Origin: Sarcomyxa edulis
Lineage: Eukaryota; Basidiomycota; Agaricomycetes; Agaricales; Mycenaceae
Assembly: GCA_009761415.1 (NCBI GenBank)
Contig: QUOL01000002.1
Span: 1,550,001-1,614,000 of the forward strand
Length of the DNA: 64,000 bases
Direction: 5' to 3'
The notes beneath the pieces were generated by a model. It was not told where the DNA came from, did not search any database, and saw only the letters and a program-made list of their open reading frames with translations. Positions 1-13,757 of this stretch are shown piece by piece (positions within the stretch are counted from its first letter, which is position 1; every line of letters starts with the position of its first letter). Made by a program: the position numbers and the translations under genes.

Positions 1-1867
1 GAAATGTATCACGTTCGTATATCGAGTTTCAACAATTCTATGAAGCTATCATACATAGTAACCCTCAAACTATTGTCCCTGCTCTACCTCTGGCGCAAAC
101 CTCTGCCCCTACAGACGAAGAAGATGATAGGCTGGTGAAGATCATGCTCCAAAAATGGATCACACGAGTCTGCGAGGATCCTATTCTACTGCACGACGAG
201 GATCTCCGCTCGTTTGTCGAAAGCGACTTTGGCTATCAGCCCACACCGCGTCCTCGACGCAAGACATCCTCCGGTTTCACTCTCATCCGACGTGGGGTTC
301 CAGATGAAGATGAAGACCTTCAACGAGCCCGGTTCGAGTTGACGAAGTTGGAAGGGCAGTTCTTCGATACCGCTAAAGCCGTTGACAAGCTTGCGATTGC
401 GAGAAAGGGTGAGTGTATTGTTCGAAGGGACTCATTACTTCAGACTAATTGTGTACCCCCAGCTCTCGCATCAGCCCATGCAGAAATGGGCAACAAGCTC
501 ATCAATGTATCTACCACGGAGGCACATCCTCCACTCGCCAACGCATTCCGCAAAATTGGACGAACCTGGCACAGTATCGCGGACCTTGATCAGGCACAGG
601 CTATCAGCGAATGCGTCATTGTGGGTGACTCGCTGGGATACCAAGGTATGAATGCCCGCTCTGCCAAGGACACTCTACTGCAGCGGACGGGTGTTCTCGA
701 AGAATATCAAGCTGCCGTGAAAACCACTATATCGAAACGGAGGGCCATCGAACGCTTGAAAGCTAGCTCAAACATTCGCCCAGATCGCGTGGATGAAGCT
801 CTAGAAGACATGGAGGAGGTCAGCCTCCATAATCACCGGAATGACTATATCGCTAACTTTGGCTTCTTCAGGCAAACAGATACGAGCAAGTACTGGCTAA
901 GCGTGCGGAGGGCATATCTCAAAACCTCCACCATGCTCTCCAGACCCACAATAGATATGCTAACGAGGATATTACCACCGCTCTTATCGAACACGCTCGG
1001 TCGTCTATCATGTACGAACGACAACTTCTACGGGAACTGGAGGCCCTGAGGGTCGATGTCAGTAATGCCAACAACAAAGTTGCCCCAGTGACGAACGGCG
1101 TACCCAAACCAACTATCGTACCCCCCTTGGAGGACTTCCCTCAACCTCCTAGACCCCCGCCTAACCCACGTCCAGAAAGTACCCCGCCAAATGGCGCTCG
1201 TTCTGCACAACCTCTACCACCATCAGCAAATATATATAGCAGGCAAGGGCCATTGTCGTCTTCCTCGACTCAAGCATCCTTTGCTAGAGATGGCACATTG
1301 TCTCCTTCGTTCGGGCAGTCACCGCGACTCGGACCAACGTCTTCCTCACCCGCCCCATCATTTACATCTCGTCAAGGGCCATTATCAGCTTCCTCGAGTC
1401 AAACGTTCTCCAGACAATCTCTACCGCCACAGTCACCTGGCGCAGGTCCTTCGTCCGCTGGTCCCCACCAAATCACATTCGCTCGTCCACCGGATGATGA
1501 GCCTCCCCTTGGTGGGCGGTTCGTTGACGGTACAAAGTCGATGTTTGTCAAACCAACCTCCACGTCGTCGCCATTGGGTCCCCCAATATCCAACTCTTCT
1601 TCATCTGGTTCCAGCTCTGGACCATCTTCCGGAGGACAGATGGCTGATCCACTTCACGGCGGCACGATCAGCAGGTCTTCTACCTCCTCCCCTCTCGTTG
1701 GTGCACCACCTCGTGGTGGCATGAACCGACAGGATACCCTGAACGATACCCTTGATCCTCTCGGACAGACAACGCCTAAATACATGTCGCAGTCGGTCCG
1801 TGTCACACCCAGCAGGCCGAGACTGGACGCTCGGGAGGCTGCAAGTAAACTTGCAAACGCGTTCTAA
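1..1867 (+). CDS. VPS17: Vps17-like retromer sorting nexin, 5' partial
   Basis: Exons <1..408, 463..818 and 872..1867 (first full codon at 3) give 585 residues; the start lies outside the window. The first ~75 residues are the end of a PX phosphoinositide-binding domain (FYEAI followed by SNPQTIVPALPL). A helical BAR-type region follows, containing the stretch QRTGVLEEYQAAVKT that I associate with Vps17. In yeast Vps17 pairs with Vps5 as the membrane-bending half of retromer, returning cargo from endosomes to the Golgi. The last ~230 residues are a Ser/Pro-rich, probably disordered tail with a repeated RQGPLS motif (near 1236 and 1372). Both introns are about 54 nt. Another Vps5/Vps17-class sorting nexin is possible but less likely. 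Convergent with the next gene. Confidence 0.88.
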
Positions 1868-2041
1868 AACCGGAATCATAGCAGTAATTATAGGGACGAG
1901 TTGTTCGCTCAGCCATAAACTAATATGACCATCTCTTCCTGTGGACTTAATCTTGCTGCGTGACATTCATTCTGCTTTTTTCTCCCGTGTGGCTTTATTT
2001 TGAGCTGATTTTGGGTATGAGGGAAGGCATTCGAACGAGAC

Positions 2042-3552
2042 CTACTGCACGCGAAACGTTTCCTTTTCTACATCTGGTTCCCTCTTCCTGATCAAATGGA
2101 ACTTCTCCTGCCGACCACGAACAAACTCCCATCTCTCCTTTTCCTCAACCCAATAAGCGTTCTCCTCCTGCCGGAACCTAATCGTCTCGTTTCGCTCGGG
2201 AACGTAAGAGTAAGCGTAGAGCTCTATGCTGTAATAAGTCTTTGGGAGGATTGGTAGTTCTCCGAGGACTGGTACGTATGTGGGGAGATTGGTGAATCCT
2301 GTTGTTCTTCGGCGTCAGTACGATCTTGTGTCTCCCGTCAACTCACTCACCCATGACAGCACCAGCATCATGTCCCCAATCTCCAATTGGGTGGCAGTAT
2401 ATCTGCCCTTTGATGCCCTCCTTGTCCATCTGATCCAGGCAACTAGTCAGCACCTGATTACCAGTCTTCCCAGCCTGCATATTTTCAAGGACAATCTCTT
2501 GCATTCTGTTACTCTTCCTTAAACCTTCCTTTAGGCCATCCGGTGCGTCTTTCTCTCCTTCTCGTAGTACATAAGCCATATGCTGAGTGTCTGTGTTCAG
2601 CCCCATAGCCGTTATTCCGAAATCGACGTGTAACAGGTCGCCCTCTTTGATCACATCGTTGGAACCCTCCCAACCTGGGAAGGATTCTGGAACGAGCACG
2701 GAGACTCTGGGTTGGTTCCAAGTGGTCACATTCTGCTCTTGCATTTTATCTCGGAACCACCATTCGACGTCCTACATTTCGAGCTCCCTCAGTTATGATG
2801 TGTTTTCCCGTTCCACAGATCTGCAGCAGAGTCGTACCTCGGTACTAGTGATCCCAACCTCAATTACGCGCTCGCTGAATGCCTCTTCGATCAAAGCCCA
2901 AGTCGTCTCCTGCAACTTCCGATAATACTCGAGCTGTCCAGGAACACGCGTCGCAACATATTCTACCCCGAGCATCGGCTCGTTCACCACCTTGTCTGAC
3001 ATCCACTCGACTCCCAACTCATCGACCAAAGCCTCTTTCTCACCGACGTGTAACCCGGCTCCAAAAGCAATATTTTTGTCGACATTCATCGCGATGCGCG
3101 TCAGGTTGTTCATGACAAGAACGTCCCGCAGCTCTGGCCATACAGCCCCGGTGTTGTCAACCCAGATCAAAGGTTCGGGCTGAGTGGCTAAGAACAGCAC
3201 TATCGTGCGTCGATGAGCTGCAAAGGACGTTGCATTCTTAATCGACCACCATATAGGGTCCTCTGCGTGCTCTCGTTGACTCATCTGTCTCGAAAGCGTT
3301 ATGATCATGAATATTGCTGTATATTTCTCTAGATACGACACTGACCAGCCAAGCGTCAACGTTGTATTTTTTTAGGAGAGCGGGTATTTGAGCCAGTCGC
3401 TCGTCTCTCCATTCGTCCTGGATCCTTGCGCGTTCGCGTAGGGATGGGAATTTATAGTATTGGGCTGGATCTGTAGGTTGTTGAAGATGGTGGGAACTCG
3501 TGGGGAGGGCTGCTAATGTGATGCATGAGAGGACGAGGTGGGCGATGTACAT
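2042..3552 (-). CDS. Secreted M24-family (creatinase/aminopeptidase P-like) peptidase
   Basis: Exons in reading order are 3552..3346, 3284..2838, 2771..2351 and 2298..2042, giving 443 residues. The fold is the pita-bread metallopeptidase. All five metal ligands of the family are visible: Asp in HVDFG, Asp in LNTDTQ, His in WGHDAG, Glu in YYSIEL and Glu in RFRQEENAYW, so it should be catalytically competent. Substrates of this family are Xaa-Pro peptides; the exact substrate cannot be read. I chose the ATG at 3552 because it gives a clean signal peptide (MYIAHLVLSCITLAAL); an in-frame ATG at 3594 exists but a splice-acceptor-like tract separates the two. It lies 198 bp downstream of LEU2 on the same strand. 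Confidence 0.85.
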
Positions 3553-3750
3553 GTCTTCTGAAAGAGTCAAAGAGATATCAATATCGAGATACACACAATC
3601 AATCTTGACTTGGGAGACATTATCTCAGTCCATGTTCGGGCCGCCGTGGGTATGTCTGTCACATATAGTGGGAACCATAGCATGGATTTAGAACATGTTG
3701 GATTATTCAAGTACATACATTCCAATTTCCTCATACTTCTTTCGTTATCT

Positions 3751-5131
<1,381 letters not shown>

Positions 5132-5172
5132 GATAGCAAGAGAAAGAGAAGATGAGGGAAGTCGAGAGGAAT

Positions 5173-5193
5173 AACTTTGAAACTTTGAAACTT
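5173..5193. repeat. 8-bp tandem repeat in LEU2/NOB1 promoter
   Basis: The unit AACTTTGA is present about 2.6 times in the 137-bp region shared by the divergent LEU2 and NOB1 start codons. No known factor is assigned. Confidence 0.6.
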
Positions 5194-5268
5194 GGCTCGG
5201 ATCTTCGCACCGTCGGCCGAATCCGATCTTGATTTTTTATTTTCTATTTTGGGTCACGCCGACTGACC

Positions 5269-6801
5269 ATGGCCAACCCACCACGATGCAAAAACCTCGT
5301 CCTCGATGCTGGACCTCTACTATCTCTATCTCCCCTACGAGGTCTAGCAGAAACATACCTAACTGTACCTCAGGTCTTGGCCGAATTGAAGGATAAACGA
5401 GCGCGGGAGCACTTTGAACGACTGGGTTTGAGTTCGGGAGTCAAGATCGAAGTAAAGAGTCCAGATGCTGCGAGTTTAGCCCATGGTATGTCGACTTGGA
5501 TGTCATGTTATACACCTGCTTATTCGGTGGGGTTAGTCACGCAATTCGCAAAGAAGACGGGAGACTACGCGGTCTTGTCTCATCCAGATTTATGCGTTTT
5601 GGCCTTGACTTGGTCACTACATCAACGAGCAAAGGAGGAAGCAGAGAAAGCATCCTTAGAGGCGAGTAGCTTGATAGGCTACCTGAGAAATCTCGACTGA
5701 TCCATACCATAGGCAGCGCAGGAAAATACAGATACCTCGAAAACAGAGCCGCTTGTAGAAGATGTACAACCCGAAGCAAAGGCAGATGTAGAAGCAGAGC
5801 CTGAGACTGAGATAGTGCCAGAGACACAGGAAGCCACCGAAGATGAACCAAACGAAGAAGATCTCGAGCCTCTGGACGTCGAGCTACTACCAGTAACAGA
5901 CAATCCAACCGCGCAGTCAGAACCACCGATACCATCCATTCCTGAAGCAATCTACGATGATCCATCAGATTCTGACGACGGAGAAGGTGACTGGATAACG
6001 CCAGCCAACGTCGGTCTATACAAATCTCGTGCTCTGGACCTTCTTCCCGACGTAGATGCCAAAGGAAAGGGGAAAGGAAAAGGAAAAGCAGACGAGGTCA
6101 TAGCAGCAGGATGCATGACAGGAGATTTCGCCATGCAGAACGTTCTATTGCAGATGGGATTGAGTCTTGTCGGTGTCGAAGGGAAACGAATCGAGAAGGT
6201 GAAGAGTTGGGTACTGCGATGTCATGCTTGTTTCAAGTGAGTTTCCTCTGATCCAGTATACTTTTTTGCTCATAAACCGGGACCCTGCAGAGTATGCAAA
6301 GATTCATCTAAAAAATTCTGCCCTTCGTGCGGTAACCCTACACTTCTCCGTGCGTCGGTGACCATCGCGTCTCCCACTGCTAGTGCATCTACGCCTGCAA
6401 TGCAGATTCATCTCAAAGCAAATTTCCAATACAAAGTTCGAGGTACAAAATATCCTATACCTGCTCCCAAAGCTGGCAGCGCGAAGAAAGGACCAGGGGA
6501 AGGGTTAGTGCTAAGAGAAGATCAGAATGAGTGGCTTAGAGCACAGAGAAAAGTTGACGGGAAGAGAGAGAAGGAGGATCGAAGAGTTACGAAGGGAATA
6601 CTGGGCAGACCATTAGATGGAGACGATGGTGGTGCTATGGTGGGCGTTGGCAGTTGGATGGATCCTGATTGGATGCCAGAGATGTTGAGTGTCGGTTCGG
6701 GCGGGAAGGGTAGGAGTATTAGGAGCGGAGGGATGAACGGGGACATGCCAGTCATTGGGTACGGACGGAAAAATCCAAACGAACGGAGGAAGAAAAAGTG
6801 A
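5269..6801 (+). CDS. NOB1: Nob1, 20S pre-rRNA D-site endonuclease
   Basis: Exons 5269..5485, 5537..5665, 5717..6236 and 6291..6801 give 458 residues. Residues 1-120 form a PIN nuclease domain (LVLDAGPLLSLSPLRGLAE, then KKTGDYAVLSHPDLCVLAL). An acidic linker follows, then a Lys/Gly tract, then a zinc ribbon with CHAC and CPSCG, and a basic tail ending ERRKKK. Nob1 makes the last cut forming the 18S rRNA 3' end in pre-40S particles. Intron 1 (51 nt) has no stop and is in frame, so retention would add 17 residues. Intron 2 can use GTAGCT at 5666 with acceptor 5716, or a GC donor (GAG|GCGAGT) at 5662 with acceptor 5712; both are 51 nt and differ by one residue. Confidence 0.95.
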
Positions 6802-6891
6802 GCGAGATTCCATTTCATACCATCTACTTAGCCGTCTTGGAGGGATATATTGTATATGATCGTGTGTAGTAAGCTACAATCTGACTGAACT

Positions 6892-7598
6892 CTATGAGCC
6901 CAAACTTCTGTTCATGAAGCGTCTCTTCTGGAACGACATCCACCACTTGTTGGGTTTGCCTGTTCCATCTGCGTATAATCGTTCGACCAACCGAGCCGCC
7001 AGCTCTTGGCGGACTTGGGTAAGGTATTGTCGCAGATGTTCTGATCGTAGGTGTTCAATTATCACAAGGCGTACTGACATGGCACTGGCACTCACCTCCA
7101 TCGGCTCGACTAGCAGGGGCAGCATAATGCGCGTTCAAGGGAAAGTTGGCGTCACCGGGGATGGAGAAAGTATCGACAGACAAAGTATTCAAGAGCTTTC
7201 CAGCCTCGATCTGGTTCGGCACTGTTCGTGCACTCCCTATCTTGGCGAGGCAGTCTGAGATGTAGAGGATGAGGACAATGAGGGTACGATCTGCTGGGCC
7301 TTTGATTTCGAAGTTACGGAAGAGTGAGTTGGCGCGGAAGAGATCTAGCGTTTCGTCGATTATGTCCGCGCTTTCGGGGTCAGCTGGATATATCATATCG
7401 GTGTTGGTTAGTTAGAGAGGTACCAATCGCGAGTCACGTACCGACAGGTGCTGGACCACGAATTCTGGTCTTGATGGGTAGAATGGCCATATTCCCGACC
7501 TGGCGAACATCTGGCTCTTCGTTTAGCGATGAATGGTATGCCTACAAGTAAGAGTTAGTTTGAGATATAGCACGAATATTCCGTTTACTGACAGGCAT
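6892..7598 (-). CDS. ARC18: Arp2/3 complex subunit 3 (ARPC3/p21)
   Basis: Exons 7598..7593, 7541..7442, 7383..7096 and 7040..6892 give 180 residues, as expected for ARPC3. The protein begins [11 protein letters not shown] and contains the conserved blocks [38 protein letters not shown] and [19 protein letters not shown], ending [20 protein letters not shown]3 is a structural subunit of the complex that nucleates branched actin for endocytosis and polarised growth. The first coding exon holds only two codons (ATG CCT). It is divergent from YVC1 with 136 bp between start codons. Confidence 0.96.
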
Positions 7599-7734
7599 GA
7601 TAATTGGTTTCAGTCAAGAGTGCTTTCGCGTGGACAGACCTCCGATGCGCAGGTTGCACCGCCACCATGACGTGAATTATATTGATAGCCTGCTCGGAGT
7701 CGGAGGTTAGATCTCTCCTCTCCCTCTTACTCCC

Positions 7735-10700
7735 ATGTCGTTTCTTGGGAATGGCCATGACCCAGAGCAGTCCTCTCTGCTCTCAGTCAAGAGCGTGAAA
7801 CCGTCCCCAGATACCCTAACAAGTACGCGTGCCTAATTATAATTTGAGCGCGGCTTTCAACCCAATGTACTTACTCGTATTTAGAGCTAGTGAAACGGCT
7901 TCGCGCTCTGACGTTGACACTGCTACCCGTACAGGTCGATTCCGCCAGTCTCAATGATCCCACCAGCAGAGTCATTACGCCTCAAGTGATATCTGCTTTC
8001 AAGGCTGCAGCGGGTGATTTCACTGAAGCTGTGCGTTCGGGCGTCATTATCTCGACGGTCTGTATCTAATTGTGATGCGATTGACTGGTTTAGTTGCCCT
8101 ACTGTCTGCTCCGGGCTCGAGCAGAATTCATGTGGGATGCCAACCATAATGCTGCAGATTACGACGAGAACTTCGGACGCGGTGAGTGATTAGAATATCT
8201 TATAAATGCCAGAGATATCTAAACAAGGTCTTCCAAAATCTTTCCAGCCGTGGCATGCGAAGTCTTGGCCCGTAAAATTGTTCATTTGTCCCCGCCGGAC
8301 CGCATCACGTCCATCATGTCGACTCGGTTCCAGTACAGGCAGATCGACGGTGATGAAAGTGATATGTCTAGTGCGCTAGAAATGGCTATTGATCAGCATT
8401 GGTGCGTACTTGACTGGGGCTCACTTGTAATGCCAATTGATGTCTAAACCTTGATCTAGTACAATATTCCTTTCATCCACAGAGGCTCAGGACGGTTTGA
8501 GACAACTATTATTACCAGTCTTCGCTTCAAAAATTAACTTGTTCTCCATACTACAGTTGTACTCTCGCTTTGGGAAGGCGACTTGATCCAGATGAATAAC
8601 GAAAATCACGATATAGATTGTAAGCCTCCCGTCCACCCAAGTCCATCTCTAGTCGACGTTTGAATAGATTCGTGATATTAGATGTTCCCTACAACGAAAC
8701 ACGAGAAAAATCATTTTGGGCACATCTCGATGCTTCTCGACTTTCTGTCCCCCGGTGCGTGCTCTCTTTGCTAGTCTATCGTGAAGTGCTCATCAATGTA
8801 TAGGTATCAAAACTTCTTCCGTATCGCTGTATGGCTGTTTTTCCTTGTAGTCTATTCGCAAGCAGGTGTGAAAGTATCCCTCCAAATCTATCTGTGGATG
8901 GCCTGACATTCTCTTTCTCAGTCCGTGAACCACTGGAAAAGTTGGACCAAAGCCACATATCGTTGGATGAATGGGAATACATCCTTTACATCATGGCTCT
9001 CGCTTTCTCTATAGAAGGTAATTCTCCCTGTACTTTGTGGATCTACAAACTCGCAATTGACACCTCCGTAGATTCTCATAGGGTGGGTGATCCATGGCCG
9101 TTGAAGAAATTGGATCTAACCATTTTCCCGTGTATCAGTTCTTCAAGCTTTTACGATTCGTCACTTGGCGTGCTTTCACTTTCTGGAACGCGGTGTCTCT
9201 GATCACAGACTCGATCTTGTTCACCGCGTTCATTCTGCGCATCATCGGATTAGTATCTACTGGAGATCATATGATGACTATGCGGTTGAAGAGTTTCCAG
9301 GTTTTGAGTTTTGTCTCGCCACTTATCTGGTATGCAATTCATAGCTGTCTATCATATTGTTTCGGCGGTCTCTGACTTTCTCTCATTGACAACAGGATGA
9401 GTAAGTCCTGACGGGATGTCTCTACGATACAGCACCATAAGCTGATATATTTTCTGTCTAGAGCTCTTGACCGTATTCGATGGATACAAGTGCGTCAGAA
9501 TACACCGTTATCAATTCTTCTAGACTTATGTATGATCTAGGTATATCGGAACAATGCAAATTTGTGTGGCGCGGATGTTGCAGGAGTCTGGAATCTTTTT
9601 TGCGGTCCGTTTGTTTTCATATCGGGCTCGTGAGCACTAATATGACGTCTGCCGCGGTCGTAGTTGTTGTCTATCCTCGGAATCGGATTTGGACAAAGTC
9701 TTTACGCTCTTGATGCTGCCGATGGAGAGACAGAGAGTCCATTTGCTGTACGATCCATATATTTCATTCTCTGTCCGCTGTCTGACTGGTCTTTTGGAGT
9801 GTAGGTTGTGAATGTGCTTGTTCAGGCTTTGCTTCAGTGAGTTGATAGGCGATCGTTGTATTGTTTCTCCCCTGACGCTCACTCCGTGACAGAGCCCCGA
9901 ATTATGACAAGTTTGCTACAAGGTGACTGCAGCAGACTTACTCAATTTCACGGCAAGTTCCTCTGACGTATTCTCTGAACAGTCCCGCTGGCCTCACTCT
10001 TTACTATTTGTGAGTCTCTACTAATCTTCAATGATGGCGCCGGCCATAACCGACGGAAATATAGCTGGAATCTTGTAACGGCCGTGATCCTCCTTAACGT
10101 CTTGATCTCGCTATTCTCGTCTGCCTACTCAGATGTAAGCACTTTCATCGATAAACATTAAGCGGGATCTAACTAGGGGACGATCAGGTCGTGGACGATG
10201 CAGCGGCACAATATTTGGCCTTTTTTGCGGGTAAGACTATCGGAATGATACGAGCCCCGGATTCATATGTCTATCCTGCGCCGTTCAATCTCATCGAGAT
10301 CATTTTCATTGCACCATTCGAGTGAGTTCTCATTATACGGATCTTGACGAGTACTGACAAACCGCCGTTAGATTTTTCGCTCGGTTCCGACTCAATCCTG
10401 ACGCTTATGCAAAGGTAAATACCACTGCGTTACCACCCGAGAAGACCATAGGGCTAACATTGCGCAGCTCAATCGATATGTGATGGGGACTGTCTTCTTC
10501 ATTCCTCTCTCCATTATAGCTCTATACGAGTCTAGCGTTGAACATTCAAGGTATGCATGGGTGGACTGGCTAAGGAGTAACGACGAAGGAGAAGCCGATT
10601 CGCCCAAGAATCGTGATCCACAAATGGAGGAGGACGATGACAGCGGTTTGGTGATCAGTAGAGTTCCTTTTACCGAACTCGTCAAAGTGTTCCCGAATAC

Positions 10701-10852
10701 CGAGCAAGTATGTGGCCATTTCATCCTGGATTATAGATAACTGTTGATCTGATATCTACTAGTCGAGCGAAGCCTCGCTGTTGAAAGAGATCAAGGAGCT
10801 CAGGGCCAAGATGGACTTGATATTACAAAAACTCGATGGAGTTTCGCAGTAA
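7735..10852 (+). CDS. YVC1: Yvc1-type TRP vacuolar cation channel
   Basis: I could join 23 exons into 617 residues: 7735..7822, 7885..8030, 8094..8181, 8248..8401, 8460..8494, 8557..8619, 8682..8754, 8804..8865, 8922..9017, 9072..9082, 9139..9329, 9396..9400, 9462..9489, 9541..9604, 9664..9747, 9805..9836, 9893..9922, 9983..10009, 10065..10134, 10188..10321, 10372..10414, 10468..10707, 10763..10852. Typical Yvc1 segments are KLVKRLRALTLTLLPV at the N-terminus, several hydrophobic spans between residues ~220 and 470, the pore-side stretch LGIGFGQSLYALDAADG, and a C-terminal acidic cluster (MEEDDD) before a short coiled coil. Yvc1 releases Ca2+ from the vacuole after osmotic shock. Exons of 11 and 5 nt are needed to hold the frame. 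Confidence 0.92.
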
Positions 10853-11196
10853 TGAGGGCCCTTTTTCGATGGTGATATATGGTGAACGCTCTGAATTAGC
10901 TCTAGTGTACATACCCTGTATACAATCTATGTGCACCAGATTCCTGGGACGGTGTTGTCCCTCGCAGCGATTACCAAGGTACGGTTGCCCGAAAAGGATA
11001 TTTTAGTTCGATGCATGTCTACAACTCTGAGCAGTCGCTCGTACGTAAAAAATAACAGCTCACAGACAAATCCGACAATCCAGTGTTCGTATTCACAGAT
11101 ATAACGATACACACAACATAACATATTCCTTCTTACTTCAGTATCTATTTTTCCGTTTGTGCATTCTATTCATTCACGTCGTGACCCTTCGGTCGT
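10853..11196. other. Convergent 3' flanks of YVC1 and GLC3
   Basis: These 344 bp hold the 3' untranslated regions of two converging genes. I see no convincing reading frame, repeat or RNA gene. Confidence 0.6.
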
Positions 11197-13757
11197 TCAT
11201 TTGGCAAGGACGATGCAAGTTCTTGTCGGGATGTATACCTAGACTCAATGTTGTCAAAGCTGTCTCAAAGGTGAAGCACCAGGGATCCACATACCTGCAC
11301 CCAGTTTTTCCTGCCATTCCATTCCATAGGCGTTGTGAAGAACTTCCCATCAAGGGCAATGTTATCGAATCCACCAAACTTGCTCTCGTCGCTGCTCAAG
11401 ACAATTCTGTACTCTCCAGCCTCTTCCACTCCAACTCTATAATCAGTGTAACTCTTCGTTGGGTGGAAGTTGAATACGAAGAGCAACCCGGCACGTTCGT
11501 AGACAATCACTTTGTCTGTCTCGTTCTTCAAAGAGACATAGGCCTTGTGTGCCAATATGATACGTTAAGAACGGTGGATAGAATAAGGTGAGATATGCGT
11601 ACGGTACTTACAGGTGGAGCTTCAAGCCATCCGTATTTTTCGGCTAGATGATTCATAGCTATGTCGAAGTTGTTCAGATATCTGTATCGGAGGAGTGGGT
11701 CATCGACTACGTTCCACTGCCGCCTAGCGTAATGGAATGAGTTGTTGTTTCCTGCTCTGGGGAAGTCAAGCCACTGAAAACACAGGTATGAGCGTCATAT
11801 TGTTCCCGATGAAGACGATCTGCTAACCTCTGGGTGACCAAATTCATTTCCTTCGAAGTTCAGGTATCCCTCTCCGCCTAAAGAGTGTGTCAAGAATCTG
11901 TACGATGAGTGGCGATCAGGTTGGCGTATGTGGAGAAAATGTATGTCAGAGAGACGCACCGGATCATCTTGTGCAATGCGATTCCTCTCGAAATAACGGG
12001 TGTCAAAGGCGTCAGATCAGACATGTTAGTATCTAATGAATGGCGTTAATGTCCAAATACAACGGGCAGAGCCAAAAGGGGCGACTGACACATCTCCTTG
12101 TCCATCAACCAGAACGCAAGTGTTTTGTCTCCTACTAGCGCTTGATCGTGACTTTCACAGTAGGCGATACTCTTCTCGCCATACCGTCTGTTGGTTAGCG
12201 TGTGTACGATGTTGCCCAAATCCCATTCATCGTCTGTTTTATGCTTGAGGAGCTTGATCCACATGTCGGGTATAGCCATGGAGAGACGGTAGTCAAACCC
12301 GACACCGCCCTTTTGAACAGGAATGCAAAGCAGAGGCATGCCGGAAACATCCTCCGCAATAGTAATCGTAGACGGGAATAGTTCGTGCATTGCATCGTTG
12401 GCCTACAAGATGATTCTGGATGAGTGACAGGATCACACACAAAATGCATGAAGCTGACCAGCATGAGATAAACAACGCCCTCCTCATCAGCTCCACCTCC
12501 GAAGTACTCATGGTAACCTCCAGAGAACCCGGTCCCGATTCCATGATGGACATACATCATACTGGTGACCCCGTCAAATCGGAAGCCATCGAAAGCATAC
12601 TCGTCTACCCAGAACCTCAAATTACTTAACAAGAACCGGAGGACCTCATGGGATCCATAGTTGAAGAGTCTCGAGTCCCACAGTTCGTGTCGGCCCTTGA
12701 TACCTTCGTGGAAGTACAGATGATCGGTGCCATCGAATTCATTCAGTCCGTCAAGGACGTTTTTGCACGCGTGCGAGTGCACGATATCGAGCAGGACAGT
12801 CAGACCCATGGAGTGAGCAGTGTCAATCAACTCTTTGAGCTCTTCTGGTGTTCCGTAGCGAGAGCTAGCGGCGAAGAAACTCGTCACTTGGTATCCAAAC
12901 GCTACAAGATCGTAATTAGCATACCATCGAGGGTAGATGATACGTCAAAAGTCTACTTACAAGCATAATACGCGTGCTCCATGATCGCCATCAGCTGAAT
13001 AGTGTTGTATCCGAGGTTCTTGATCCTGGGCAAGATATCCCTGGTAAACTCTTTGTACGTGCCTACTCTTCCTTCTGCCGTGGATATACCAACGTGAGCT
13101 TCGTAAATCATGGCATTCTTAGGCTTGGGAGGTGCTTTGTGCTTGAACGTGTACTTCTCGGATGCTGGAGGATTCCAGAAACGAGCATCGTATACGGGGG
13201 ATACAGAGAGATCTTGGGTAACGCGTTTGATCCACGCTGGAATCCGTTCGATACGCTCATTGGTTGGGAGTACCATGGAGATCTACGGAGATTTGAGAAG
13301 GGAAGCTCGTCACGATTAGAATATCGATATCACACCTTCAATTTGGAGTCATGAGGGATTGCACAAACTCCTGGAGATGTAGGTGGGATGGTGATCTCCC
13401 ATACCCCAAACTGATCTTTTTTCATGGGGTGCGAGAACCTATTCCATTCGTCTATGGGTAGCACTCAGATCCATCACCACGCAAAAAGAGATAGCCAAAC
13501 TCACTAAAGTCACCGATCAAATATGCCTCCTTGGGGTTTGGTGCCCATTCTCTATAAACGACCTCACCCGAGGACGCGATGTTGAAGCCAAACTTCAGAT
13601 AACCCTTGGTGAAGTTATCATATCCACCCTCATGTTGTTCGATGGTATCTTTCCATTTCCTGAACGATTCATGGCGATGCTGGATTGCGGGGATGTTGGG
13701 TTCGAGATAACCATCGAGAGCGATGACAGCCTTTGTATCTAGTGGCTCTGTGGGCAT
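11197..13757 (-). CDS. GLC3: 1,4-alpha-glucan (glycogen) branching enzyme
   Basis: Ten exons (13757..13505, 13451..13336, 13282..12961, 12901..12459, 12402..12090, 12032..11960, 11897..11828, 11773..11612, 11543..11295, 11238..11197) give 680 residues, the family length. An N-terminal carbohydrate-binding module 48 ([19 protein letters not shown]) precedes a GH13 barrel. Catalytic regions are visible: [10 protein letters not shown], the nucleophile in [11 protein letters not shown], the acid/base in IAEDVSG, and YCESHDQ. The C-terminal beta domain ends RTCIVLAK. The enzyme makes the alpha-1,6 branches of glycogen in the cytosol. A perfect CRE palindrome lies 134 bp upstream of the start codon, which would fit nutrient/cAMP control, but that is inference. 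Confidence 0.96.

Noticed and set aside
12036..13354. Several plus-strand frames over GLC3
   Set aside because: They overlap well-supported branching-enzyme exons on the other strand and encode nothing recognisable.
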